Assembly: GCA_028067895.1 (NCBI GenBank)
Contig: JAPTUI010000675.1
Span: forward strand, 1 to 5,838
Length of the DNA stretch: 5,838 nucleotides
Reading direction: 5' to 3'
From: Pseudomonadota bacterium
GTDB taxonomy: Bacteria; Pseudomonadota; Gammaproteobacteria; Steroidobacterales; Steroidobacteraceae
In this document: positions 1 through 5,838 of the stretch, in pieces
How the letters are laid out: each line of letters begins with the position of its first letter
Numbering within the stretch: position 1 is the stretch's first letter
The notes under the pieces: model-generated
What the model was told of the DNA's origin: nothing
Databases searched by the model: none
Seen by the model: the letters and a program-made list of their open reading frames with translations, nothing else
Position numbers and translations under genes: made by a program

Positions 1-534
1 GGCCACCAACTTGCGCGAAAGTCCTGGCGAGGAAATCACGGCATCGGGGAGCCGCACCTTCCACAGCGTCTTGCCGTTGTCGGCATTCAATGCGATCACG
101 TGGCCGTCGGTGGCGCCGACCACGAGCAGCTTGCCGAACACCGCCGGGCCACCGCCGAGCGGCAGGTGGGTGTCGGTGTGCCACAGCTCATGGCCGTTGC
201 TCGGATCGAATGCCGCCACCTCCCCGTCATGACCGGAGGCGAACAACCGGTGGCCTCGCACCACCAGGCGCAGGCCGAGCAGCAGCGTACGGGTCTTGGA
301 GTTGCCGAATCCCCAGAAGTTGATCAGGTGGAATCCGCCGACCGAGGCGCTCCAGATCTCATGCACGCGCAGTGTCGACTTGATGGGGGCAAGTTTGGCG
401 GGCTGGTCGACCTGCTTGTGCGAGCAGGCGGCCAGCAGCCAGGTCGCCGCGAGGGCTGCGGCCCAGAAGCGCATCGAACGGGGGGTATGGTTTTGCAAAC
501 GTCTCATCCTGCTCGACATCGTTTCGGCCGGCAT
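1..534 (-). CDS. bamB: Outer membrane protein assembly factor BamB, N-terminal part (cut by window edge)
   Basis: BamB is a lipoprotein subunit of the BAM complex, which inserts beta-barrel proteins into the outer membrane; it is an eight-bladed beta-propeller built from PQQ-like repeats. About 178 codons are visible here, running off the left edge with no stop. Read from ATG 534, a basic N-terminus leads to the hydrophobic stretch FWAAALAATWLLAAC, ending in a lipobox (LAAC, Cys37). The mature part contains EIWSASVGG and two typical propeller repeats, GHDGEVAAFDPSNGHELW and DGHVIALNADNGKTLW, matching the W-S-x-S-V-G start and the ALN-x-x-(D/S)-G-x-x-x-W pattern of the family. It follows yfgM as expected, and der (engA) would be the predicted next gene beyond the window. 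Four in-frame ATGs (534, 519, 507, 474) could start it. I chose 534 because it overlaps the yfgM stop by one base (TGATG), but none has a good ribosome binding site, and 507 gives a more normal signal peptide. Identity is quite secure; the start is not. Confidence 0.88.
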   Translation of the reverse strand, partial: MPAETMSSRMRRLQNHTPRSMRFWAAALAATWLLAACSHKQVDQPAKLAPIKSTLRVHEIWSASVGGFHLINFWGFGNSKTRTLLLGLRLVVRGHRLFASGHDGEVAAFDPSNGHELWHTDTHLPLGGGPAVFGKLLVVGATDGHVIALNADNGKTLWKVRLPDAVISSPGLSRKLVA

Positions 535-1226
535 CACTTGCGGGCGCCCGCGGCGGCCGCGGGCGCGGCGCTCTGCCCGGCCGACGGGGCGGGCAGGTTC
601 GCGGCGAGTTCGGAAATCTCCAGCGCCAGGAGCTGATGGTTGGTCTCTCCGCCCGGATCACTGGCCCGGGCCAACCGGTACTGGGCGAGTGCAGCACGCT
701 TATCGCCGAGGGCCTGATACGCATCCCCACGCACGACGGCATAGCGGGGCGCGAACGCGCCCGGATCGACGCCACCGAGCGTGGTGAGCGCCAGCTGCGG
801 CTGGTGCAGCGCGATCTGCACCCGCGCCAGACGCAGCCGGGCGATCAGTCCGAGGATCGCATCGTGTGGGTGACTCATCACCGTCGAGAGCTCGCCGGCC
901 GCGCGGCTCAGGTGGCCGGTGTCGACGAATGCTCCGGCGGAGGCGAGCCGCGCTTGATCAGCATAGGGGGTCGCGCCGTAGTGACGCTCCAGACGCCCGG
1001 CCGCGGCAAACGCGGCGGCCTGCTGGCCGGTGGCAAAATCGCTCTCCATCTGCGCGTAGAGCGCACTGGCGCTCAGATCGCGTCCGTTCACCCGGCCCTG
1101 CCACCAGCGGTAGCCGCCGAGTGCAAGCGCAGCGATCGCCACGCCGGTGAGCATCGCCGGCCCGTTGGCCCGCAGCCAGGCGAGCAGCGCCTCCCACTTC
1201 TCACGTTCATCAAGATAACTGTCCAC
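534..1226 (-). CDS. yfgM: YfgM-like ancillary SecYEG translocon subunit (tetratricopeptide, one membrane span)
   Basis: YfgM family proteins are anchored in the inner membrane by one N-terminal helix, with a periplasmic TPR domain. In E. coli YfgM associates with PpiD and SecYEG and takes part in handing secreted proteins to periplasmic chaperones. This protein has 230 residues (E. coli about 206). Residues 1-20 are charged and cytoplasmic, with the family-like opening DEREKWEALLAWLRANG. Residues about 22-39 form the membrane helix, followed by the WW at 41-42. TPR-like helices fill about 50-208, including the conserved-looking LRLARVQIAL at 131-140 and RGDAYQALGDKRAALAQYR at 166-184. The last 20 or so residues are an Ala/Pro-rich tail absent from E. 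coli YfgM. The start is GTG, supported by a strong AGGAGG site 4 nt upstream and by alignment of the N-terminus with the family. It lies 15 nt after the hisS stop and its own stop overlaps the bamB start. Confidence 0.9.
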   Translation of the reverse strand: MDSYLDEREKWEALLAWLRANGPAMLTGVAIAALALGGYRWWQGRVNGRDLSASALYAQMESDFATGQQAAAFAAAGRLERHYGATPYADQARLASAGAFVDTGHLSRAAGELSTVMSHPHDAILGLIARLRLARVQIALHQPQLALTTLGGVDPGAFAPRYAVVRGDAYQALGDKRAALAQYRLARASDPGGETNHQLLALEISELAANLPAPSAGQSAAPAAAAGARK

Positions 1227-1230
1227 GACC

Positions 1231-1237
1231 CCTCCTC
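1231..1237 (-). promoter_or_regulatory. Ribosome binding site of yfgM
   Basis: The minus strand reads GAGGAGG here, close to a perfect match to the anti-Shine-Dalgarno end of 16S rRNA, 4 nt before the GTG at 1226. It fills much of the 15-nt hisS-yfgM gap and is the main evidence for the GTG start. Its strength suggests yfgM starts translation independently rather than by reinitiation after hisS. Confidence 0.8.
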
Positions 1238-1241
1238 GAAT

Positions 1242-2531
1242 TCAGGTCTGCTCTGCGGCAGCGGCCAGAGCCGTTTCGATCGCCGCGGCCAGATCGGGCA
1301 GCGGACTCTCGCTCTGACCGGCTTCCCGGCGCAAAGGTTTCAACGCGGCGACGCCGCGCGCCAGCTCGTCATCGCCCAGGATCAGCGCGAGCGCCGCACC
1401 ACTGCGGTCGGCGCGGCGGAACTGCGCCTTGAAGTTGCCGCCGCCGAGATTCAGCTCGAAGCGCCGGCCGGGCAGCGCATCGCGCAGCCGCTCGGCCAGT
1501 TCCAGGCCGAAGGCGGTAGCGCGCTCGCCGTTGACGACGATGTAAACATCGGCGCTCGGCAGCGGCGCTGACGTGCCCTCCAGGTTCATCAGCGCAACCA
1601 GCCGCTCGATGCCCATGGCGAACCCGATGCCCGGCGTGGCCTCACCGCCGAGCTGGCCGATCAGGCCGTCATAGCGGCCCCCCGAGCATACGGCATCCTG
1701 GGTCCCAAGGGCGTCGGTTATCCACTCGAAAACGGTACGGCTGTAGTAATCCAGGCCGCGCACGAGACGCGGATTGATCCGAAAGGGGATGCCAAGCGCC
1801 TCGAGTCCGGCGCACAGCGCCTGCAAGTGCGCCTGGGACTGCGGGTCTAGGTGGTCGGTCAGCACCGGCGCGGCTTCGATCAGCGCACGCATCTCGGGGT
1901 TCTTGCTATCGAGCACCCGCAGCGGATTGCCCTGCAGCCGACGCCGGCTGTCCTCATCGAGCTGCTCGTAATGGGCCTGCAGGTACTCGACCAGCTTCTC
2001 ACGGTAGGCGCGCCGTGACTCCGGTGTACCGAGGGAATTGATCTCGAGGCGTACGCGCGTGATGCCGAGGCGGCGCCACAGGCGCGCCGCGAGCGCGATC
2101 AGCTCCACGTCCACGTCCGGCCCGTTGAAGCCGACCGCCTCGACGCTCACCTGGTGAAATTGGCGGTAGCGACCCTTTTGCGGCCGTTCGTGCCGGAACA
2201 TCGCCCCGGCGCACCACAGCTTGTGCCGCTGGCCGCGCAGCATGCCGTTGGAGATGAGCGCACGCATCACGCCGGCGGTACCCTCCGGACGCAGCGTCAG
2301 GTTCTCCCCGCCCTGATCGACGAAGGTATACATCTCCTTCTCGACCACATCCGTGTACTCGCCGATGGCCCGCTTGAACAGCTCGGTCCGCTCAACGAGC
2401 GGTACGCGGATTTCCTGGAAGCCGTAAGCCCCCAGCACCTCCCGCGCCGCCGACTCGATGCTCTGCCATGCGCCGATCTCCGCCGGCAGCACATCGTTCA
2501 TTCCACGGACCGGTTGTATCTGATCGCTCAA
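1242..2531 (-). CDS. hisS: Histidyl-tRNA synthetase (HisRS)
   Basis: Cytoplasmic class IIa aminoacyl-tRNA synthetase that charges tRNA-His with histidine using ATP; normally a homodimer. From the TTG start the product is 429 residues, near the 424 of E. coli. The N-terminus SDQIQPVRGMNDVLP is the family signature. Visible elements: the motif 1 region IRVPLVERTELF at 41-52; motif 2 with its ATP-binding arginine, MFRHERPQKGRYRQFHQ at 111-127; the histidine-specific loops LVRGLDYYSRTVFEW at 256-270 and SGGRYDGLIG at 283-292; motif 3 GIGFAMGIERL at 301-311; then a C-terminal anticodon-binding domain from about 325 with GGGNFKAQFRRAD. All catalytic motifs look intact. A longer reading from GTG 2579 would add 16 residues (RSRPCRGTRVTREDE) overlapping rodZ and without family resemblance, so I prefer TTG 2531, which has a good ribosome binding site 5 nt upstream. 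It begins one base after the rodZ stop; ispG, usual in this position, is absent. Confidence 0.97.
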   Translation of the reverse strand: MSDQIQPVRGMNDVLPAEIGAWQSIESAAREVLGAYGFQEIRVPLVERTELFKRAIGEYTDVVEKEMYTFVDQGGENLTLRPEGTAGVMRALISNGMLRGQRHKLWCAGAMFRHERPQKGRYRQFHQVSVEAVGFNGPDVDVELIALAARLWRRLGITRVRLEINSLGTPESRRAYREKLVEYLQAHYEQLDEDSRRRLQGNPLRVLDSKNPEMRALIEAAPVLTDHLDPQSQAHLQALCAGLEALGIPFRINPRLVRGLDYYSRTVFEWITDALGTQDAVCSGGRYDGLIGQLGGEATPGIGFAMGIERLVALMNLEGTSAPLPSADVYIVVNGERATAFGLELAERLRDALPGRRFELNLGGGNFKAQFRRADRSGAALALILGDDELARGVAALKPLRREAGQSESPLPDLAAAIETALAAAAEQT

Positions 2532-2532
2532 C

Positions 2533-3414
2533 TCATCCTCCCGCGTGACTCGCGTGCCGCGGCACGGGCGAGATCTCACCGTCAGCGGCCACGGCGACCG
2601 ACGCGGCGTGATCGCGGCCGACGTAGGGCGCGAGCGGCACCGAACGACCGTTGACCTTCAAAGCGACACCATCGGCGTAGCCGAGTACCACGTGTAGCGG
2701 CCCCGGCCCGGCGAATGACTCCAGCGTTCCGGGAAGCACCAGCCCACGAAACAGGCTGCGGCCCGTCGCATCGGTGACGCTCACCCAGCTGGCCGTCGGA
2801 AACTGCAGCGAAATCCGCATCTCCGAGGCATGGGTCGGCGCACTCGATACCGCTGGCGCGGCGGCCGGCGCCGACGCAGGAACACTCGCCACCGCAGAGA
2901 CGCTCGAGGCGGCGGTGGCCGGCGGCCGCGGTCGCGCCGCTGCCGGCGCGGTGGCGGTTGGCGCTCCCGCCCCCCCGGAATGCCCCACCACGGCCACAGC
3001 GTGCCGAGAAACATGCGTCCAGCCCCACCACGAAAGGCCCGCCGCAAGGACCACCGCAACGCCGATTCCGGCGGCAGCCAGCAGCGCACTCGCCCGGCCG
3101 CTAGCGGGTGCCGCACGCGGGATGCGCGTCAGGTCCGGCGCGGCCATGGCCGCGCCGGCAAGTTCCGCCTGCAGGGCCTGCGCGGACTCCCCGAGCAGTT
3201 CGGCGTAGCGCCCGAGATAGCTCTTGACGTAGATCGGTGCGCCGAGCCGTTCGAATTGCTCATCCTCGAGCGCCTCGAGCACGTCGGCGGACACGTGCAG
3301 GCGGTGTGCCGCTTGCGCCAGGCTCATCCCGGAGCGTTCCCGAGCGGCGCGCAGTCGCGCGCCAATGCCGCTGCCGCCCTCGCGGCGCGGCTCGCCGCCT
3401 GGTGCTTCGGCCAT
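2533..3414 (-). CDS. rodZ: Cytoskeletal cell-shape protein RodZ
   Basis: RodZ is a bitopic inner-membrane protein that links cytoplasmic MreB filaments to the periplasmic cell-wall elongation machinery and helps maintain rod shape. This 293-residue protein has the full architecture. A short disordered N-terminus (1-15) precedes a Cro-like helix-turn-helix domain (about 16-85: GIGARLRAARERSGMSLAQA, then APIYVKSYLGRYAELLG). The aromatic residues of that last segment correspond to the region contacting MreB in characterised homologues. Next come a basic stretch, a membrane helix at about 108-129, an Ala/Pro/Ser/Thr-rich linker (about 145-195), and a C-terminal DUF4115 beta domain (about 199-275, with ASWVSVTDATGRSLFRGLV and GYADGVALKVNG). 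The length is below E. coli RodZ (337). The ATG start lies 5 nt after the pilF stop; the upstream ribosome binding site is weak. The gene order between pilF and hisS supports the assignment. Confidence 0.94.
   Translation of the reverse strand: MAEAPGGEPRREGGSGIGARLRAARERSGMSLAQAAHRLHVSADVLEALEDEQFERLGAPIYVKSYLGRYAELLGESAQALQAELAGAAMAAPDLTRIPRAAPASGRASALLAAAGIGVAVVLAAGLSWWGWTHVSRHAVAVVGHSGGAGAPTATAPAAARPRPPATAASSVSAVASVPASAPAAAPAVSSAPTHASEMRISLQFPTASWVSVTDATGRSLFRGLVLPGTLESFAGPGPLHVVLGYADGVALKVNGRSVPLAPYVGRDHAASVAVAADGEISPVPRHASHAGG
2537..2542 (-). promoter_or_regulatory. Ribosome binding site deciding the hisS TTG start, inside the end of rodZ
   Basis: The minus strand reads GGGAGG, followed by ATGAG and then TTG. 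The 5-nt spacing favours TTG 2531 as the hisS start. The ATG in between (2536-2534) meets an in-frame TGA after two codons, so it cannot start hisS. The site overlaps the last Gly-Gly codons of rodZ, so ribosomes finishing rodZ stop on top of the hisS initiation region, which implies tight translational coupling. Confidence 0.75.
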
Positions 3415-3419
3415 CGTGA

Positions 3420-4193
3420 TCAGCCCGGGTTCTGTCCAAGACCGGCCAGCGCGTGTGCTTCGGCCGAATTCGGAAAATCCAGCTGCAGGCGACGGGCGTA
3501 GAGCTGCGCGCCGAGCGCGTCACCCTGCGCACGCGCGACCTTCACCGCCAGCAGCAGCATGTCCGGCGTCTCGCTGTTGGCCGCCAAAAACGCTTTGATG
3601 AGCGCGTGCGCCTGAGGAAAGCGGCCACGCTTGTACTCGAGGTCAGCGAGCTGCCAGGCGGCCTGCTCGAAGCCCGGACTGACCGCAAGCGCCGCACGAA
3701 ACATCTTGGCGGCCTGTTGATAGTGGTGCGCGACGCGCAGACACACTCCGGCGTTGTTGTAGGCGTCCGCCGGCGTCAGGTAGAGCGGATTGCGGGCCGC
3801 ATCGAGGAAATACTTCACCCCCTCCGCAGTACGCCCGGCATTGCACAGGTAGACCGCATAGTCGTTCTCGTAGTCCGGGTTGTGCGGCGCCAGTGCGAGC
3901 GCGGCGCGATATTCCCGGTCGGCCCGCGCCGGCTCGCCGAGACGCTCGAACAGCAGCGCCCGAGCGCTGTGCACATTCGGATCGTTCGGATTCTCGCGCA
4001 GCGCCCGATCGAGCTTGCGCTTGGCGATGGCGAGCTGCCCGCGCTGCATGTACGCGACGCCGAGTTCGGTGTTAAATACGGCCGCCCGGTGCTGGTTGCG
4101 GACCTGCTGCGGATTGGTGCAGCCGCCGAGCAGCACCAGGGCCAGCGATCCGGCGAGCACGCCGAACCAGCGCCTGCTGCGCGCGCCCCTCAT
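3420..4193 (-). CDS. pilF: Type IV pilus biogenesis/stability lipoprotein PilF (PilW), TPR protein
   Basis: PilF (called PilW in Neisseria and in many annotations) is an outer-membrane lipoprotein required for localisation and multimerisation of the PilQ secretin through which type IV pili leave the cell. The 257-residue product (about 252 in Pseudomonas) starts with a basic n-region and a hydrophobic core (FGVLAGSLALVLL), then lipobox LGGC with Cys25; the +2 residue is Thr, compatible with outer-membrane sorting. Serial TPR units follow: FNTELGVAYMQRGQLAIAKR at about 40-59, DPNVHSARALLFERLGEPAR, NPDYENDYAVYLCNAGRTAE, ADAYNNAGVCLRVAHHYQQA and FEQAAWQLADLEYKRGRFPQ, ending in LQLDFPNSAEAHAL. 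The start ATG overlaps the rlmN stop by four bases (ATGA), indicating translational coupling; no strong separate ribosome binding site is seen. The gene sits in this cluster even in species without pili, so its presence alone does not prove piliation. Confidence 0.93.
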   Translation of the reverse strand: MRGARSRRWFGVLAGSLALVLLGGCTNPQQVRNQHRAAVFNTELGVAYMQRGQLAIAKRKLDRALRENPNDPNVHSARALLFERLGEPARADREYRAALALAPHNPDYENDYAVYLCNAGRTAEGVKYFLDAARNPLYLTPADAYNNAGVCLRVAHHYQQAAKMFRAALAVSPGFEQAAWQLADLEYKRGRFPQAHALIKAFLAANSETPDMLLLAVKVARAQGDALGAQLYARRLQLDFPNSAEAHALAGLGQNPG

Positions 4194-5308
4194 GCCTGCA
4201 CCGCCAGCGCAAACGTGCGGCTGCCGAGGCGCACCGTGGTCCGGTCGATGACGCGGCCGGCGAGCTGGCCGCAGGCCGCATCGATGTCATCGCCGCGCGT
4301 GCGCCGTACGGTGGCCAGGATACCGCGGCGGAGCAGCTCGTCCCGAAACGCGTGCACCACTTCGGGCGAGGAGCGACGGAACTGCGTGCCGGGGAAGGGA
4401 TTGAACGGAATGAGATTGACCTTGGCCGGATGTCCGACGAGCAGCGCGGCCAGCGCGCGAGCCTGCGCGCGCGAATCGTTGACGCCGGCGAGTAGCACGT
4501 ACTCGAAAGTCACGCTGCGCCCGTTGCGCTCATCGATGTAGTGCCAGCAGGCCTCGAGCAGCTCCGCGATCGGATGCTTGCGGTTGATCGGCACCAGTTC
4601 GTTGCGCAGCGCATCGTCGGGCGCATGCAGCGAAACGGCGAGCGCGACGTTGCTGTGCTCGGCCAGTTTGTAGATCTGCGGCACGAGCCCGGACGTCGAG
4701 AGCGTCACCCGCCGGCGTGACAGATCGAAGCCGAAGTCATCGAGCAGGATATCGAGGGCCGGCACCACGTTGCGGAAATTCGCGAGCGGCTCGCCCATGC
4801 CCATCAGCACCACGTTGGTGACGGCGCGCTCGCGCGCGAAGTCCGCCACCGTTCCAGCCAGCTCCCGGTTCGCCAACCAGACCTGTCCGACGATCTCCGC
4901 AGTAGTCAGATTGCGGTTGAACCCTTGCTGCGCGGTCGAGCAGAACGCACAGTCGAGCACGCAGCCGACCTGCGAGGAAATGCACAACGTCGCCCGATCG
5001 GACTCCGGGATGTACACCATCTCGAAGGCCTGGCTGCCGTCGGCCCGCAGCAGCCACTTGCGCGTGCCGTCCGCGGAGCGCTGCTCGGTGAGGATCTCAG
5101 GCGGCTGCACGCAGGCGTGCGCGGCGAGTTCGGCCCGGAACGACTTGGCGAGGTCCGTCATGCGCTCGAACGACGGTTCGGCGCGCTGGTAGATCCATTG
5201 CATCAGCTGGCGCGCCCGGAACGGCTTGCTGCCGAGTTCCGCCACGAACTGCTCGAGCTCGCTCCGGGGCAATCCCAGCAGATTCGTGGTCGTGGCGGAC
5301 TCGCTCAT
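4190..5308 (-). CDS. rlmN: Dual-specificity 23S rRNA (A2503-C2)/tRNA (A37-C2) methyltransferase RlmN
   Basis: Radical SAM enzyme that methylates C2 of A2503 in the peptidyl transferase centre of 23S rRNA and of A37 in some tRNAs, affecting ribosome function and accuracy. The product is 372 residues. The N-terminal domain carries LLGLPRSELEQFVAELG and FRARQLMQWIYQR (10-42), typical of RlmN. The radical SAM CxxxCxxC motif is CVLDCAFC, Cys116/120/123, holding the 4Fe-4S cluster. The SAM-binding MGMGEPLANF is at 169-178. The two extra cysteines of the methyl-transfer mechanism are seen as Cys109 (ATLCISSQVGC) and Cys346 (RGDDIDAACGQL), matching E. coli Cys118 and Cys355. All catalytic residues are therefore present. 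The reading frame stays open upstream to 5518 inside ndk, but the family N-terminus begins at ATG 5308, 16 nt after the ndk stop, so I start there. No clear ribosome binding site precedes it. Confidence 0.97.
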   Translation of the reverse strand: MSESATTTNLLGLPRSELEQFVAELGSKPFRARQLMQWIYQRAEPSFERMTDLAKSFRAELAAHACVQPPEILTEQRSADGTRKWLLRADGSQAFEMVYIPESDRATLCISSQVGCVLDCAFCSTAQQGFNRNLTTAEIVGQVWLANRELAGTVADFARERAVTNVVLMGMGEPLANFRNVVPALDILLDDFGFDLSRRRVTLSTSGLVPQIYKLAEHSNVALAVSLHAPDDALRNELVPINRKHPIAELLEACWHYIDERNGRSVTFEYVLLAGVNDSRAQARALAALLVGHPAKVNLIPFNPFPGTQFRRSSPEVVHAFRDELLRRGILATVRRTRGDDIDAACGQLAGRVIDRTTVRLGSRTFALAVQA

Positions 5309-5325
5309 GGCCGGCAGGGCGGCAT
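5305..5325 (-). other. Possible six-codon mini-ORF bridging ndk and rlmN
   Basis: An ATG sharing one base with the ndk stop (TGATG) opens a reading frame MPPCRP, whose TGA overlaps the rlmN start (ATGA). It spans the gap exactly. Since rlmN has no visible ribosome binding site, this could pass ribosomes from ndk to rlmN by successive reinitiation. It is short enough to be chance in GC-rich DNA, and no function for the peptide is implied. Confidence 0.2.
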
Positions 5326-5753
5326 CAGCCGCGCGGATGCAGCTCCGTGCTGCTGAAGAAATAGCCAATCTCGCGCGCGGCGGTGTCGGCGGCATCCGAG
5401 CCGTGCACGACGTTGCGCTCGATACTCTCGGCGAGGTCGGCGCGGATCGTGCCCAGCGCAGCCTTCTTCGGGTCGGTGGCGCCCATGATCTCACGGTGGC
5501 GCGCGATGGCGTTCTCACCCTCGAGCACCTGCACCATCACGGGGCCGGAAGTCATGTAGCGCACCAGGTCCTTGAAGAAGGGCCGCTCGCGGTGCACCGC
5601 GTAGAAGCCTTCCGCCTCGCGCTCGGAGAGCTGCAGCATGCGGGCGGCGACGATGGACAGACCGGCTGTCTCGAAGCGGCGGTACACCTCGCCGATGAGA
5701 TTGCGGGCGACGCCGTCGGGCTTGACGATGGACAAAGTGCGCTCGAGCGCCAT
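5325..5753 (-). CDS. ndk: Nucleoside diphosphate kinase
   Basis: Cytoplasmic enzyme that moves the gamma-phosphate of ATP to other (deoxy)nucleoside diphosphates through a phosphohistidine intermediate, balancing NTP and dNTP pools. The 142-residue product has the usual bacterial length (143 in E. coli). It opens ALERTLSIVKPDGVARN with the conserved Lys11. The signature NVVHGSDA contains the catalytic His117 and is preceded by GTIRADLAESIE at 101-112; the active-site segment RERPFFKDLVRYMTSGP is at 55-71. Nothing is missing. ATG 5753 fits the family N-terminus and has a GAAAGG ribosome binding site 9 nt upstream. It is the first gene of the block visible here, followed by rlmN after 16 nt, an adjacency also known from E. 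coli and Pseudomonas relatives. Confidence 0.98.
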   Translation of the reverse strand: MALERTLSIVKPDGVARNLIGEVYRRFETAGLSIVAARMLQLSEREAEGFYAVHRERPFFKDLVRYMTSGPVMVQVLEGENAIARHREIMGATDPKKAALGTIRADLAESIERNVVHGSDAADTAAREIGYFFSSTELHPRG

Positions 5754-5838
5754 GCGGGTTGACCTTTCGGAAGCTATGAATGCTGAACGGGTGACGACCC
5801 CGACGGGCGCCCCCCGCGAGGAGAGCGGGCGCCCGGGC
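5754..5838 (-). promoter_or_regulatory. ndk leader with ribosome binding site; promoter likely here or beyond the edge
   Basis: This 85-nt non-coding stretch precedes ndk. The minus strand has GAAAGG at 5768-5763, 9 nt before the ATG, a moderate ribosome binding site. The only AT-richer patch (TTCAGCATTCATAGCTT, about 5786-5770) could include a -10 element, but I see no convincing -35 match at 16-18 nt, so no promoter is assigned to exact bases. Confidence 0.4.
5805..5834 (-). other. GC-rich hairpin upstream of ndk (leader structure or terminator of the preceding gene)
   Basis: On the minus strand GGGCGCCCGC pairs with GCGGG and CGCCC, giving ten G-C pairs with a 3-nt GGG bulge and the 7-nt loop TCTCCTC. 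An alternative fold pairs the two perfect copies of GGGCGCCC (5805-5812 and 5827-5834). No T-run follows on the minus strand, so it is not a canonical intrinsic terminator in that direction; the plus-strand downstream side is cut off by the window edge. It lies about 51 nt before the ndk start. Confidence 0.4.

Noticed and set aside
100..636. Plus-strand open frame of 178 codons opposite bamB
   Set aside because: It is the shadow of bamB and the end of yfgM; the minus-strand frame shows a lipobox and propeller repeats.
636..1571. Plus-strand open frame of 311 codons
   Set aside because: Antisense to yfgM and the end of hisS; no family resemblance, and its codons mirror the third-position bias of the minus-strand genes.
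2532..2579. GTG start extending hisS by 16 residues
   Set aside because: The extension overlaps rodZ, is not HisRS-like, and has a poorer ribosome binding site than TTG 2531.
2880..2990. Possible DNA repeat array in the GC-rich tract
   Set aside because: The apparent repeats are Ala/Pro/Ser codon runs of the RodZ linker, without a regular period.
3453..4541. Plus-strand open frame of 362 codons
   Set aside because: It lies antisense across pilF and the end of rlmN. Its composition is Arg-rich with no recognisable domain, the pattern expected when the opposite strand carries GC-rich genes. pilF and rlmN are unmistakable by homology.
5309..5518. 70-residue N-terminal extension of rlmN
   Set aside because: It is the ndk sequence read in another frame; RlmN family similarity begins at ATG 5308.
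5770..5804. Sigma-70 promoter for ndk
   Set aside because: Only a partial -10-like CATAGC was seen and no acceptable -35 at the right distance, so exact positions cannot be supported.

Overview
The window is a compact, single-strand block of bacterial housekeeping genes from a GC-rich gammaproteobacterium. Every convincing gene lies on the minus strand. In transcription order (right to left) they are ndk, rlmN, pilF/pilW, rodZ, hisS, yfgM and a bamB cut off by the left edge. The order rlmN-pilW-rodZ-(ispG)-hisS-yfgM-bamB is a well-known gammaproteobacterial arrangement. This gene order, the lipoproteins typical of a Gram-negative envelope, and the strong G/C bias at third codon positions support the assignment. 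I cannot name a genus.

Layout: bases 5754-5838 hold the ndk leader, with a ribosome binding site and a strong GC-rich hairpin at the window edge. Then follow ndk (5325-5753), rlmN (4190-5308), pilF (3420-4193), rodZ (2533-3414), hisS (1242-2531), yfgM (534-1226) and bamB (1-534, partial). Gaps are 16 nt or less, and pilF overlaps rlmN while bamB overlaps yfgM. No internal promoter or terminator could be recognised, so the block reads as one operon with extensive translational coupling. No stretch of 300 bases lacks a gene. No tRNA, rRNA, CRISPR array, insertion sequence or long repeat was seen.

The genes cover nucleotide supply (ndk), translation (rlmN for 23S rRNA/tRNA methylation, hisS for histidyl-tRNA) and the cell envelope (pilF for type IV pilus secretin assembly, rodZ for MreB-linked cell shape, yfgM for periplasmic chaperone traffic at the Sec translocon, bamB for outer-membrane protein assembly).

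The most notable point is an absence. ispG (gcpE), which usually sits between rodZ and hisS in this cluster, is missing. The rodZ stop codon is followed after one base by the apparent TTG start of hisS, whose ribosome binding site lies inside the last rodZ codons. Other points are a six-codon mini-ORF bridging ndk and rlmN, the leader hairpin, and the uncertain start of bamB. I found no sign of an undescribed biological system; this is an ordinary core-genome region with a few junction details worth checking.
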